From assembly GCA_010027915.1 (NCBI GenBank), contig RGUG01000042.1, positions 1 through 8,729 of the forward strand: a stretch of DNA of 8,729 nt. Reading direction: 5' to 3'. Shown here in pieces: positions 1 through 7,032 of the stretch. A program made the translations under genes and the position numbers. The notes under the pieces are model-generated. The model ran no database searches and was not told where the DNA came from. It saw only the letters and a list, made by a program, of their open reading frames with translations. The stretch comes from a bacterium. GTDB taxonomy: Bacteria; Margulisbacteria; Marinamargulisbacteria; SXXA01. Each line of letters opens with the position of its first letter. Positions within the stretch are counted from its first letter, which is position 1.

Positions 1-2
1 TG

Positions 3-113
3 GTCATCAATCCTAGAGAAACGGGCGAATTAATTCCTGGGTATATTGTCAAATCAAACGAAGAATACTTGACCCAAGCCTCGATTGTCAGTCCCTTACC
101 CCACCAGTTGTAA
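3..113 (+). CDS. 3' end of an unidentified protein (partial)
   Basis: Frame 3 is open from the window edge to a TAA at 111-113 and gives 36 residues, beginning VINPRETGELIPGYIVKS and ending SPLPHQL. The composition looks like ordinary protein, and the other two forward frames are broken by stops here (14-16 in frame 2; 31-33 and 70-72 in frame 1). I do not recognise a family from this tail. It lies 44 bases before the first usable start of the tail sheath gene. It could therefore be the preceding gene of the same phage-like cluster. It could also be the displaced N-terminal part of the sheath gene itself, since a -1 frame change near 100-113 would join the two. The residues do not resemble the usual sheath N-terminus, so a separate gene is the simpler reading. 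Confidence 0.5.
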   Translation, partial: VINPRETGELIPGYIVKSNEEYLTQASIVSPLPHQL

Positions 114-157
114 CTGAACTTGGCGCTGTCCAACTGCAAGCCTGTGCCTGCTATCAT

Positions 158-1123
158 TTGGCACCCTTTGGTATCCCCTATTTGGAATTGGATACGTTTT
201 TTGCCAATGGGGGGGCCCATATTGCGATGGTCAATCTGGGCACCACGGACCCCCATCATCCCGACCACGTACCACCCATCCCAGCCCTTTTGCCCCTCAT
301 TCGTACCCATGCCCCACTTTCATTCCTATTGTTTTCCGCCACCTTATCTGACTCACTGATCATACGCCTTCATCAGTCGTTGTCCCCCGACATTGACCAA
401 CAACAGGGCCTCATCGTACATACCCCCCCACCCTCCATCACCGATGCTGGCATGGTCATCCCATGGATGGAAACACATCACCTGAACCACAAACATGTGG
501 CCGTGTATTTTCCCAGTGTGATTCATCCCATGGCCCAGCGTGCGGTATCGCCTGTCTTTGCCGTGTCCGGCTTGTTTCATCGCTTCGATCATGACGTCGG
601 TCCGTGGCGGGCCCCTTCTGGCAGTGCGGCCCTATTGCATGGGGGAGTGGTGCCTACCATCGGGGTATCCAATGAAGAGACCATTGCACTAACCCAAGCG
701 GGTTGCAATGTCATCCGGCAATTCAAAGTGGGCACCATGGTATGGGGAGAAAGCACCGGGGTCGGGCTACGACATGAGCGAGCGTATTGGCGTTACATCA
801 GTATTCGGCGCACCCTCGCCGCCATTCGGCAACACATCAGCAACTTGACCGAATGGATTCAATCCCATGTCGATCAAGGACAAACCCGAGCGGATGCGGC
901 TGAGCAAGGACGGATGGCCATCATGAAGGGTCTGGATGGGTTTTTTAAACAAGGGGGCTTGGTGGGTGAAACCCCCGAATCAGCTTACATGGTCACCACC
1001 GTACCCACCGATACCGGCTGGTGTTGGCATTACGGGGTTTGTTTAATGACCGCAGGTGAAATGATCATGACGTCCTTTGAGTTGCCTCCGCGTCCAACCA
1101 CCCCCTCGGATGATATGGTTTAA
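158..1123 (+). CDS. Contractile tail sheath protein (phage/tailocin type)
   Basis: Sheath subunits polymerise around the inner tail tube of contractile phages, tailocins and related injection systems and contract to drive the tube through an envelope. Family landmarks appear in order: a YLELDTFFANGG block (residues 8-19) matching the FFxNGG region, WRAPSG (about 150) matching the WKAP segment, GCNVIRQF...MVWGEST (about 180-200) matching GVNVI...VWGARTL, YWRYISIRR (210-218) matching the YVNVRR strand, and GFFKQGGLVGETPESAY (261-277) matching the GALxGxTPEEAF motif. The C-terminal domain is thus complete. At 321 residues the protein is shorter than most sheaths (commonly 380-500). The only start codon of the usual types before the FFANGG block is TTG 158, and no SD sequence precedes it. 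The frame is open back to 17, so the true N-terminus is uncertain. The gene lies 30 bases before gtrA. Confidence 0.82.
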   Translation: MAPFGIPYLELDTFFANGGAHIAMVNLGTTDPHHPDHVPPIPALLPLIRTHAPLSFLLFSATLSDSLIIRLHQSLSPDIDQQQGLIVHTPPPSITDAGMVIPWMETHHLNHKHVAVYFPSVIHPMAQRAVSPVFAVSGLFHRFDHDVGPWRAPSGSAALLHGGVVPTIGVSNEETIALTQAGCNVIRQFKVGTMVWGESTGVGLRHERAYWRYISIRRTLAAIRQHISNLTEWIQSHVDQGQTRADAAEQGRMAIMKGLDGFFKQGGLVGETPESAYMVTTVPTDTGWCWHYGVCLMTAGEMIMTSFELPPRPTTPSDDMV

Positions 1124-1153
1124 AAAAAAGGGAATGGCTGATAAGGTGATCCC

Positions 1154-1579
1154 ATGTTTGGCTCCCCCCATTGGATACACAACCCGATGCGATTTAGTCA
1201 GCGCATGGTAAAAAAACCCCCCCCTCGATTGATACGGTTTGTCATCACAGGCGGTTTGTCCACAGTGGTACACCAAAGCACCGCACTGGCCAGCATTACC
1301 ATGACCTCAATAGGGTATGGTGGGGGCAATGCCCTGGGATTTGTGGCAGGGACCAGCGTGGCCTATATTCTCAATACCCGATGGTCATTTAAGCAGGGGT
1401 TTCGATTAAAAAACATGATCACATATTGGCTGGTATCCATGATCGGCTTGGCACTGTCGTACGGCATTGGGGGGCTATGTGACGCACTGGCATGGCCCTA
1501 TTGGGTGGTGATGATGCTAACCGTGGGAATGGTGCCCTTTATGAGTTATACCTGTCATTCACGATGGACGTACCGATAA
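1154..1579 (+). CDS. GtrA-family small membrane protein
   Basis: GtrA-like proteins are small four-helix inner-membrane proteins, often linked to moving lipid-linked sugars across the membrane for cell-surface glycan modification. The 141-residue product has the family layout: a short basic N-terminus (MVKKPPPRLIRF), then FVITGGLSTVV opening the first membrane segment. A second segment ends in the typical AYILNTRWSFK block (compare the family's NFxxNRxWTF), and two more hydrophobic segments end in CHSRWTYR. I chose ATG 1154 because AAGGTGATCC (1143-1152) just before it matches the anti-SD tail of 16S rRNA; ATG 1190 and 1205 are later alternatives. The last 16 bases overlap the next gene. No glycosyltransferase or polyprenol-sugar gene is in the window, so its partner is unknown. 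An A7 run followed directly by a C8 run (1210-1224) lies inside the gene. Confidence 0.8.
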   Translation: MFGSPHWIHNPMRFSQRMVKKPPPRLIRFVITGGLSTVVHQSTALASITMTSIGYGGGNALGFVAGTSVAYILNTRWSFKQGFRLKNMITYWLVSMIGLALSYGIGGLCDALAWPYWVVMMLTVGMVPFMSYTCHSRWTYR

Positions 1580-3156
1580 AAAAAAGACGATGGTCACCCA
1601 TCGTCATCGGGTTGGTTGCCATGGTGGTCAGCGGATGCATGAGCCGTTCATCTCAGCATACCCAGCATGTCTTGCGGTTGCGATTGGCAGGCGAACCCAG
1701 TGTACTCAATCCCCTGCTGATTACGGATACGGGCTCTTCTGCTGTGGCATCGCAGGTATTTAGCGGGTTGGTACGATTCAATGAACAGTTTCAACTGGTG
1801 CCGGATTTGGCGACCCATTGGGTGATTTCAGATGGGGGAAAACGGCTCACCTTTTATTTGCGACGGGATGTCAAATGGCATGACGGGCACCCGTTTACAT
1901 CCCGGGATGTCATCTTTACCTTTCAAACCTTGCTCAATCCTCGCACCAATACCGTCCGTCGCAGTGATTATATGGTAAAGGGTCAACCCATCCAATTTGC
2001 GGCACCCGATCCGTATACCGTGGTGGTCACCCTTCCCCAACCCTTTGCCCCGTTGTTGTATCGCATGGGAATGGAGATCATACCCGCCCATCGCTTAGAA
2101 GGCAAAGACATCAATACCGACCCCTTTAATCGTCACCCCATTGGCACAGGCCCCTTTCAATTTGATAGCTGGCAACCCAATCAATTTGTCAAGCTCAAAG
2201 CCTATGCCCATTATCATGGGGGAAAACCGCGACTCAAAACCGTCTTATTTCGCATCATTCCGGAATACAACGTGGCCAAATCAGCCCTAATCAAAGGGGA
2301 TATTGACCTGTTAGAAGGGGTCTCGCCCTTGGACGTGCCGGCCTTGTCACGGCGACCCACGTTGCGGGTGGTAACCTATGATGAATGGCTATACTCTTAT
2401 ATGGGCTTCAACCTTAAAAACCCCCATTTATCCAACCCATTGGTCCGGCGTGCCATGGTACATGCGGTAGACCGGGACCTCTTAATTAAAGCCGTCTTGT
2501 TTGGATATGGACGGGTGGCCCATGTCCCCATTAGTCCCTTGTCTTGGGCCTATCCCAAGCCCATCACACCCTTGTCTTACGACCCCAAAAAAGCCATTTC
2601 GTTATTAGAGCAAGCGGGGTATGTGCGTCGAAAAGATGGCTGGTTTTACCACCAAAACCGTCGGTTGGCCTTGACTGTTTTGGTATCCAAAGGCGGAAAA
2701 GCAGGGCCCAAAAACGCCGAAATCATACAACGGTATTTTAAGATGGTCGGCATCCAACTCACCATTCAACAATTGGAATGGCAAGCGTTTTTAAAGGTCG
2801 TCACCGGACCGAGTGACCCCAAACCATTCGATTTATGTCTCTTGTCTTGGTCCTTATCACCGGATCCAGATGCCTACAGCATCTGGCATTCTTCTCAATA
2901 CCCCAAAGGCTTTAATTTTGTGGGGTACCACAACCCACAAGTAGACCAGTTAATAGAAGCCGGCCGACTGGTCAATGATCAGGCCAGCCGTCAACGGATA
3001 TACCATCAGGCGTTTCGGCTCATTGCCCAAGATACCCCCTACCTGTTTTTGTATTACCCCCGCACCATCACCGCGGTCAATCGCCGGTTGACGGGGTTAA
3101 GTCACCCAGGTCCTGCCGGATTGTTGGTCACCATCGAAACGGTGGGGGCACCATGA
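1564..3156 (+). CDS. ABC transporter peptide-binding lipoprotein (DppA/OppA family)
   Basis: Extracytoplasmic solute-binding protein of the bacterial family 5 type, which captures oligo- or dipeptides (or nickel and other ligands) for the adjacent permeases. ATG 1564 is preferred over the longer frame starting at 1492. It gives a proper lipoprotein signal: basic MDVPIKKRR, a hydrophobic core, and the lipobox VSGC with Cys25 as the lipid-anchored residue. Family landmarks follow: LRLRLAGEPSVLNPLL near the mature N-terminus, DLATHWVISDGGKRLTFYLR and VKWHDGHPFTSRDVIFTF (about 80-120), and IGTGPFQFDSW (about 192-202). The C-terminal region has the FDLCLLSWSLSPDPDAY and FNFVGYHNPQVDQLI blocks. At 530 residues the length is normal. 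The start lies inside gtrA and has no clear SD, so translation may be coupled to gtrA. The stop overlaps the permease start in ATGA. Ligand specificity cannot be read from the sequence. Confidence 0.93.
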   Translation: MDVPIKKRRWSPIVIGLVAMVVSGCMSRSSQHTQHVLRLRLAGEPSVLNPLLITDTGSSAVASQVFSGLVRFNEQFQLVPDLATHWVISDGGKRLTFYLRRDVKWHDGHPFTSRDVIFTFQTLLNPRTNTVRRSDYMVKGQPIQFAAPDPYTVVVTLPQPFAPLLYRMGMEIIPAHRLEGKDINTDPFNRHPIGTGPFQFDSWQPNQFVKLKAYAHYHGGKPRLKTVLFRIIPEYNVAKSALIKGDIDLLEGVSPLDVPALSRRPTLRVVTYDEWLYSYMGFNLKNPHLSNPLVRRAMVHAVDRDLLIKAVLFGYGRVAHVPISPLSWAYPKPITPLSYDPKKAISLLEQAGYVRRKDGWFYHQNRRLALTVLVSKGGKAGPKNAEIIQRYFKMVGIQLTIQQLEWQAFLKVVTGPSDPKPFDLCLLSWSLSPDPDAYSIWHSSQYPKGFNFVGYHNPQVDQLIEAGRLVNDQASRQRIYHQAFRLIAQDTPYLFLYYPRTITAVNRRLTGLSHPGPAGLLVTIETVGAP

Positions 3157-4115
3157 TGCGCCCCCTATTCAATCGATTGCTATCGGGTATGGGGGCCATC
3201 CTGGTCACCATTGTGGTATCGTTTTTCTTGATTCATCTGGCACCAGGCGACCCCGTGACAACGTTTATCGACCCTGGCATGAGCGTGGCGGACATCGACC
3301 GGGTGAGACAAAACTTGGGCCTAGACCGTCCCTTGTATGAACAATTGTGGCGTTGGACGGCTCATGTATTACAAGGAAATTGGGGGATATCCGCCACCAC
3401 CCATCAACCCGTTACCACCGTGTTGACCGACCGCTTGATCCCCACGTTGATACTCACCGTGAGTACATTGGGGTGTATCCTTGTTCTCACCTTGATATTG
3501 GGGGTCATATCGGCGTATGCGGCCGGGTCATGGGTAGACCGTGGCATTGCGATGATGACCACCTTAGGGCTGGCCATCCCCTCGTTTTGGTTGGGCATTC
3601 TGTTAATTGGCTGGGTTTCGGTACGATGGAATCTCTTGCCCGCATCGGGCTACGCTGACCCCTTGCTCCCGGTGGGATCATGGGAATGGACCGCATCCAT
3701 TGCCCAACACCTGGCCTTGCCATTGCTCACGGGCACCTTGGGCGGATTGGCCATGTTAACCCGCTATTACCGACACGGCATCCGAAAAGAAATGGGATCA
3801 TTGTATTTATTGGCAGCCCAAGCCCGCGGGCTCCCCCGTCATCGGGTATTGGCCCACGCCCTCAAAAATGCCAGTCTACCCCTGGTCACATTGCTGGGGA
3901 TGGAATTACCAGGGTTGTTGGCGGGGTCGTACATGATCGAATCGGTGTTTGCATGGCCGGGTCTAGGTCAGCTGGGTGTCACCGCTGCCTTTAGCCGGGA
4001 TTATCCCGTATTAATGGGCATTTTGATGCTAAGCACCCTCCTGATTGTGCTGGGAAATGGGGTCTCCGATGTGCTGGGACGATGGGTAGACCCACGGGTC
4101 AGACGGTCATCATGA
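3153..4115 (+). CDS. ABC transporter permease, DppB/OppB type
   Basis: First transmembrane subunit of the peptide-type importer; in the membrane it forms the channel with the following permease. The 320-residue product begins with a membrane helix leading into the family block FFLIHLAPGDPV (about 24-35). A periplasmic region follows with NLGLDRPLYEQLWRW and GNWGIS, then several hydrophobic segments. The cytoplasmic EAA loop that docks on the ATPase is visible as AAQARGLPRHRVLAHALKNASLPLV (about 220-245). The C-terminal part has the usual ESVFAWPGLGQL sequence. The start ATG 3153 overlaps the stop of the binding-protein gene (ATGA), with a GGTGGGGG stretch at 3141-3148 as a possible SD. A second ATG follows at once, so the start could shift by one codon. 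Length is typical for the family. Confidence 0.93.
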   Translation: MMRPLFNRLLSGMGAILVTIVVSFFLIHLAPGDPVTTFIDPGMSVADIDRVRQNLGLDRPLYEQLWRWTAHVLQGNWGISATTHQPVTTVLTDRLIPTLILTVSTLGCILVLTLILGVISAYAAGSWVDRGIAMMTTLGLAIPSFWLGILLIGWVSVRWNLLPASGYADPLLPVGSWEWTASIAQHLALPLLTGTLGGLAMLTRYYRHGIRKEMGSLYLLAAQARGLPRHRVLAHALKNASLPLVTLLGMELPGLLAGSYMIESVFAWPGLGQLGVTAAFSRDYPVLMGILMLSTLLIVLGNGVSDVLGRWVDPRVRRSS

Positions 4116-4909
4116 AGTGGTGGTGGGGTCTGGTATGGTTGGGTGTGCTGATGCTGGCGTCATGTGTCACCCCTTTGGTATTCGACCCAAATGACATGAA
4201 CTTATCGCAGTGGTCAGGCCTATCGGGCCCTTCATGGTCCCATTGGCTGGGAACCGATGATTTGGGGCGAGATGTGGGGATCCGGGTCTTGGATGCCAGC
4301 AAGGTATCCCTGGGTGTGGGCATTTTATCCATGCTACTGTCCGTGGGTGTGGGCACAGTGGTAGGCAGCGTATCGGGGTATGTGGGGGGACGACTCGACC
4401 GGGTCATTCAATGGGGATTGGATGTGGTGATGGGCTTGCCCACATTGTTTATTATTTTAATGATTCAATCCGTATGGGGCCCCAGCCTATACTCCGTGAT
4501 CGTGGTCATTGGGTTAAGCAGTTGGATGCCGGTGGCCCGGTTGGTACGGGTCGAAATGCTGCGAATCAAAAACGCCCCGTTTATGTTAGCGGTACGTACC
4601 CGCGGGTTGGGCCAGGTGACGGAATGGCGGCATGCCATTCCTGCCGCATTGATTCCAATCCGATTATCGGCCATGCTCGGAATCAGCCAGGCCATTTTGG
4701 CCGAATCCGTGTTGGGTTTTTTGGGATTGGGGGTTCAACCACCCCAAGCCAGTTGGGGTAGCCTATTACAAAACAGTGTGGATTACATGGGGGTCGCCCC
4801 ATGGATGGCAATTGCCCCTGGGGTGATGATTGTGAGCACCATATTGATCGTGAATACAATAGGAGACGCCATGCAAGAGGCATCCCGTCATCACGTCACA
4901 TCAGATTAA
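4112..4909 (+). CDS. ABC transporter permease, DppC/OppC type
   Basis: Second transmembrane subunit of the importer. Landmarks are HWLGTDDLGRDV (about 44-55), the family's N-terminal signature, then SVSGYVGGRLDRVIQWGLDVVMGLPTL. The EAA loop AVRTRGLGQVTEWRHAIPAALIPI (about 159-185) is followed by ESVLGFLGLGVQPPQASWG, a strongly conserved segment near the C-terminal end of these permeases. ATG 4112 is chosen because it makes an ATGA overlap with the upstream permease stop, the same coupling used elsewhere in this operon, and places the first membrane helix (MKWWWGLVWLGVLMLAS) at the N-terminus. ATG 4082 would add ten poorly hydrophobic residues. The 265-residue length is slightly short for the family but complete. 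No DppD/DppF-type ATPase gene follows, so the energy subunits must be encoded elsewhere. Confidence 0.92.
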   Translation: MKWWWGLVWLGVLMLASCVTPLVFDPNDMNLSQWSGLSGPSWSHWLGTDDLGRDVGIRVLDASKVSLGVGILSMLLSVGVGTVVGSVSGYVGGRLDRVIQWGLDVVMGLPTLFIILMIQSVWGPSLYSVIVVIGLSSWMPVARLVRVEMLRIKNAPFMLAVRTRGLGQVTEWRHAIPAALIPIRLSAMLGISQAILAESVLGFLGLGVQPPQASWGSLLQNSVDYMGVAPWMAIAPGVMIVSTILIVNTIGDAMQEASRHHVTSD

Positions 4910-5084
4910 CCCCCACAGAAAGGGACAAAGACCCAATGCCCCTCATCCCATCAGGGTTAAAACAAACAGCGACCTGTGCGGAACACATCCAGGCATGATG
5001 GGTCACACAAAGGGGCTGAAATCACCACGACCCAAGCCAAGCAACACCCGGTTGGGTTTTAAAAGAATTCGTCACACAAAAAGA

Positions 5085-5161
5085 AGGCTTATGACTCAAC
5101 GGCCTGCCACGCAAGCAGTCTAGAGTTGCGAATCCGGGGCAGATGTAGGTAAGATAAGCCT
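5085..5161 (+). ncRNA. Candidate structured leader or small RNA upstream of typA
   Basis: Three nested perfect inverted repeats form an elongated hairpin on the + strand. P1 pairs AGGCTTAT (5085-5092) with ATAAGCCT (5154-5161), 8 bp. P2 pairs CTGCC (5104-5108) with GGCAG (5138-5142), 5 bp. P3 pairs CGCAA (5110-5114) with TTGCG (5126-5130), 5 bp, closing an 11-base loop (5115-5125). P1 and P2 are separated by an 11 by 11 internal loop; P2 and P3 by a 1 by 7 loop containing AATCCGG. The pairing is read directly from the sequence. That it is an RNA, and that it regulates typA, is inference. I compared it from memory with common riboswitches, T-boxes, SRP RNA, 6S RNA and tmRNA and found no matching consensus. 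No clear promoter is visible upstream. Confidence 0.4.
5126..5155 (+). promoter_or_regulatory. Possible sigma-70-type promoter for typA
   Basis: TTGCGA (5126-5131) and TAAGAT (5150-5155) are separated by 18 bases and resemble -35 and -10 elements. Transcription would begin near 5162, and the message would open with the hairpin at 5160-5179. This reading competes with the structured-RNA reading of the same bases, because both boxes lie inside the nested inverted repeats. Matches to consensus are partial. Confidence 0.25.
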
Positions 5162-5190
5162 CCTGTTTTAAAACGGGGGATTTATTTTTA
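5160..5190 (+). terminator. Terminator-like hairpin or attenuator before typA
   Basis: The arms 5160-5167 (C, then TCCTGTT) and 5172-5179 (AAC, then GGGGG) pair over 8 bp, including two G-U pairs, around a UUAA loop. They are followed by the T-rich stretch ATTTATTTTT (5180-5189). This resembles a weak intrinsic terminator pointing towards typA, whose start is 36 bases further on. The first two bases of the hairpin are also the last two bases of helix P1 of the preceding structure, so the two folds touch. It could end a small RNA or act as an attenuator for typA. The interrupted T-tract and G-U pairs keep confidence moderate. Confidence 0.4.
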
Positions 5191-5226
5191 ACTGAATAGT
5201 ACAGCTGATTCAAGAAAGGCCTATTT

Positions 5227-7032
5227 GTGACCGATACATCAATCCGCAACATTGCCATCATTGCCCACGTCGATCATGGCAAAACCACGCTGGTGGACCA
5301 ACTGTTTAAACAAAGTGGGTTATACCGCGACAACCAAGAAGTGGCCGAACGTCTCATGGATTCAATGGATTTAGAGCGGGAACGGGGCATTACCATCACC
5401 GCCAAAAACGGGGCGTTTTATTATGAGGGGACACGAATCAATATCATTGACACCCCCGGGCACGCTGATTTTGGGGGGCAAGTGGAGCGGGTATTAAAAA
5501 TGGCCGACGGGGTATTGTTATTGGTCGATGCCCAAGAAGGACCCATGCCACAAACTTATTTTGTACTCAAAAAAGCCTTGGCCCTCGACTTACATGTGAT
5601 TGTGGTCATCAATAAAATCGACAAGCCAGCCGCCCGAATCGATTGGGTTCATGACCAAGTGTTGGAATTGTTTATCCGTTTAAACGCCCCCGATCATGCC
5701 CTGGATTTCCCTGTGGTATATGCCTCTGCCCGGGATGGATACGCCACCATGGACCCGTCGGAACGATCGGGCACGATGGCCCCATTGTACCAATTGATCG
5801 TTGACTCGGTCCCCCCACCCAAAGGGAATGCCGATGACCCATTTAAAGTATTAATTAGCTCGTTATCTTATTCGCCGTTCTTGGGCCGATTGGGAGTTGG
5901 GAAGTTATTGCAAGGCCAGATGGCAATCAATCAAGCCGCATTGATGGCACGATCAGACGGCAGCAACACCCCGTTTCGTATCACCAAACTGTATCGGTTT
6001 GAAGGGCCTCAAATGGTGGAAGTGGAGCAAGTGGGATGTGGGGATATTATCGCAGTGGCCGGGATGGAAACCTTAATGGTGGGCGAAACCATTACCCATC
6101 CAGATGATCCCACCCCCTTGCCATCGGTTGACATTGACCCCCCCACCATTTCGATGAACTTTGTGCCCAACGATTCTCCTTTTTCAGGTAAAGAAGGTAA
6201 ATTCGTCACCTCTCGGCATATCAAAGACCGACTGGACCGGGAATTGTTATCGGATGTGGCCCTGACCGTTAGCCCTTTATTGGATGCCCCAGGCTTTTGT
6301 GTGTCCGGGCGTGGGGAATTGCATTTGTCGATTTTAATCGAAAAAATGAGACGTGAAGGGTACGAATTTCAAGTCACGCGACCCAAAGTGATCTTTAAAG
6401 AAGTGGGGGGGCAAAAACAAGAACCCTATGAAGAACTGACCATTGACGTGGATGAAACCTACATGGGAAAAGTAATTGAAAATTTAGGGATTCGGCGGGG
6501 CCAATTGCTTGAAATGTCCCCCAACGATGGGTTGGTGCGATTGCGTTATAAAATTCCCACCCGTGGGTTATTGGGGTTTAAGTCAGAATTTATGACCGAC
6601 ACCAAAGGCATGGGCACCATGAATTATGTGTTTGCTGAGTTTGGACCCTATGCCGGGGATATTCGCAACCGAAAAAATGGGGTGTTGGTGGTCAAAGAAG
6701 CATGCGACACCAATGGGTACGCCTTAAATAATTTACAAGACCGAGCGGTATTGTTCATGGGACCAGGAGAGTCGGTGTATGAAGGGCAAATTATCGGAGA
6801 AAACTCACGGGACGATGACATGGTAGTAAACCCTGGAAAAGGAAAAAAGCTAACCAATGTGCGAGCATCAGGATCAGACGATGCCATCATGTTAACCCCC
6901 CCCAAAGTCATGAGTTTGGAACAATGTATTTCGTATATCAATGACGATGAACTGGTGGAAGTCACCCCGCAATCCATCCGATTACGCAAATTATATTTGA
7001 GTGAAAATGAACGCAAACGCTTTCAAAAATAA
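5227..7032 (+). CDS. typA: Translational GTPase TypA/BipA
   Basis: Ribosome-binding GTPase related to EF-G, needed for ribosome assembly and growth under stress such as low temperature. The GTP-binding domain is complete: G1 AHVDHGKT (13-20), switch/G2 region ERERGITI (50-57), G3 DTPGHADF (74-81), G4 NKID (128-131) and G5 within YASARDG. The middle has the beta-barrel domain, and [20 protein letters not shown] marks the EF-G-like domain that follows. The BipA-specific C-terminal domain contains [21 protein letters not shown], and the region ending RKNGVLVV...[27 protein letters not shown] is strongly conserved. At 601 residues the length is typical. GTG 5227 is chosen because AGAAAGG (5213-5219) lies 7 bases upstream and residue 9 begins the first strand, as in relatives. 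The gene overlaps proC by 26 bases. A structured leader precedes it. Confidence 0.97.
   Translation: MTDTSIRNIAIIAHVDHGKTTLVDQLFKQSGLYRDNQEVAERLMDSMDLERERGITITAKNGAFYYEGTRINIIDTPGHADFGGQVERVLKMADGVLLLVDAQEGPMPQTYFVLKKALALDLHVIVVINKIDKPAARIDWVHDQVLELFIRLNAPDHALDFPVVYASARDGYATMDPSERSGTMAPLYQLIVDSVPPPKGNADDPFKVLISSLSYSPFLGRLGVGKLLQGQMAINQAALMARSDGSNTPFRITKLYRFEGPQMVEVEQVGCGDIIAVAGMETLMVGETITHPDDPTPLPSVDIDPPTISMNFVPNDSPFSGKEGKFVTSRHIKDRLDRELLSDVALTVSPLLDAPGFCVSGRGELHLSILIEKMRREGYEFQVTRPKVIFKEVGGQKQEPYEELTIDVDETYMGKVIENLGIRRGQLLEMSPNDGLVRLRYKIPTRGLLGFKSEFMTDTKGMGTMNYVFAEFGPYAGDIRNRKNGVLVVKEACDTNGYALNNLQDRAVLFMGPGESVYEGQIIGENSRDDDMVVNPGKGKKLTNVRASGSDDAIMLTPPKVMSLEQCISYINDDELVEVTPQSIRLRKLYLSENERKRFQK

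Larger units (their letters stand above)
4910..5226. other. Intergenic region between the transporter operon and typA
   Basis: No convincing protein gene is visible in either strand. The first part (4910-5010) has only weak imperfect hairpins, such as CCCT/AGGG around 4939-4956, and no U-tract, so I see no clear terminator for the transporter operon. A 10-base direct repeat GTCACACAAA occurs at 5002-5011 and 5071-5080, and GTTTTAAAA occurs at 5056-5064 and 5165-5173. The second half holds nested inverted repeats and a terminator-like hairpin, listed separately. An SD for typA (AGAAAGG, 5213-5219) closes the region. Confidence 0.6.

Noticed and set aside
1492..1563. Longer N-terminus for the binding protein
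   Set aside because: It would place 24 mostly polar residues before a canonical lipoprotein signal peptide and overlap gtrA by 88 bases.
4082..4111. Longer N-terminus for the second permease
   Set aside because: ATG 4112 gives the ATGA coupling seen at other junctions and a membrane helix at the very start.
5124..5140. tRNA-like T-arm (GAGTTGCGAATCCGGGG)
   Set aside because: The loop is not the standard seven-base TTCGAAT type, and no acceptor, D-arm or anticodon arm fits around it.
5085..5161. Known riboswitch or T-box class for the nested-helix element
   Set aside because: No T-box sequence, TPP, cobalamin, SAM, glycine, cyclic-di-GMP, fluoride or similar core motif could be found by eye.
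5011..5190. Possible tmRNA, because GGGGCTGAAA (5012-5021) resembles the tmRNA 5' end
   Set aside because: The conserved continuation with the TTCGAC block, an ALAA-type tag frame and the T-arm/CCA end are all missing.
5022..5261. Minus-strand reading frame of 79 codons across the typA upstream region
   Set aside because: It covers the typA start and structured region, has no recognisable protein features, and its codon use is unlike the neighbouring genes.
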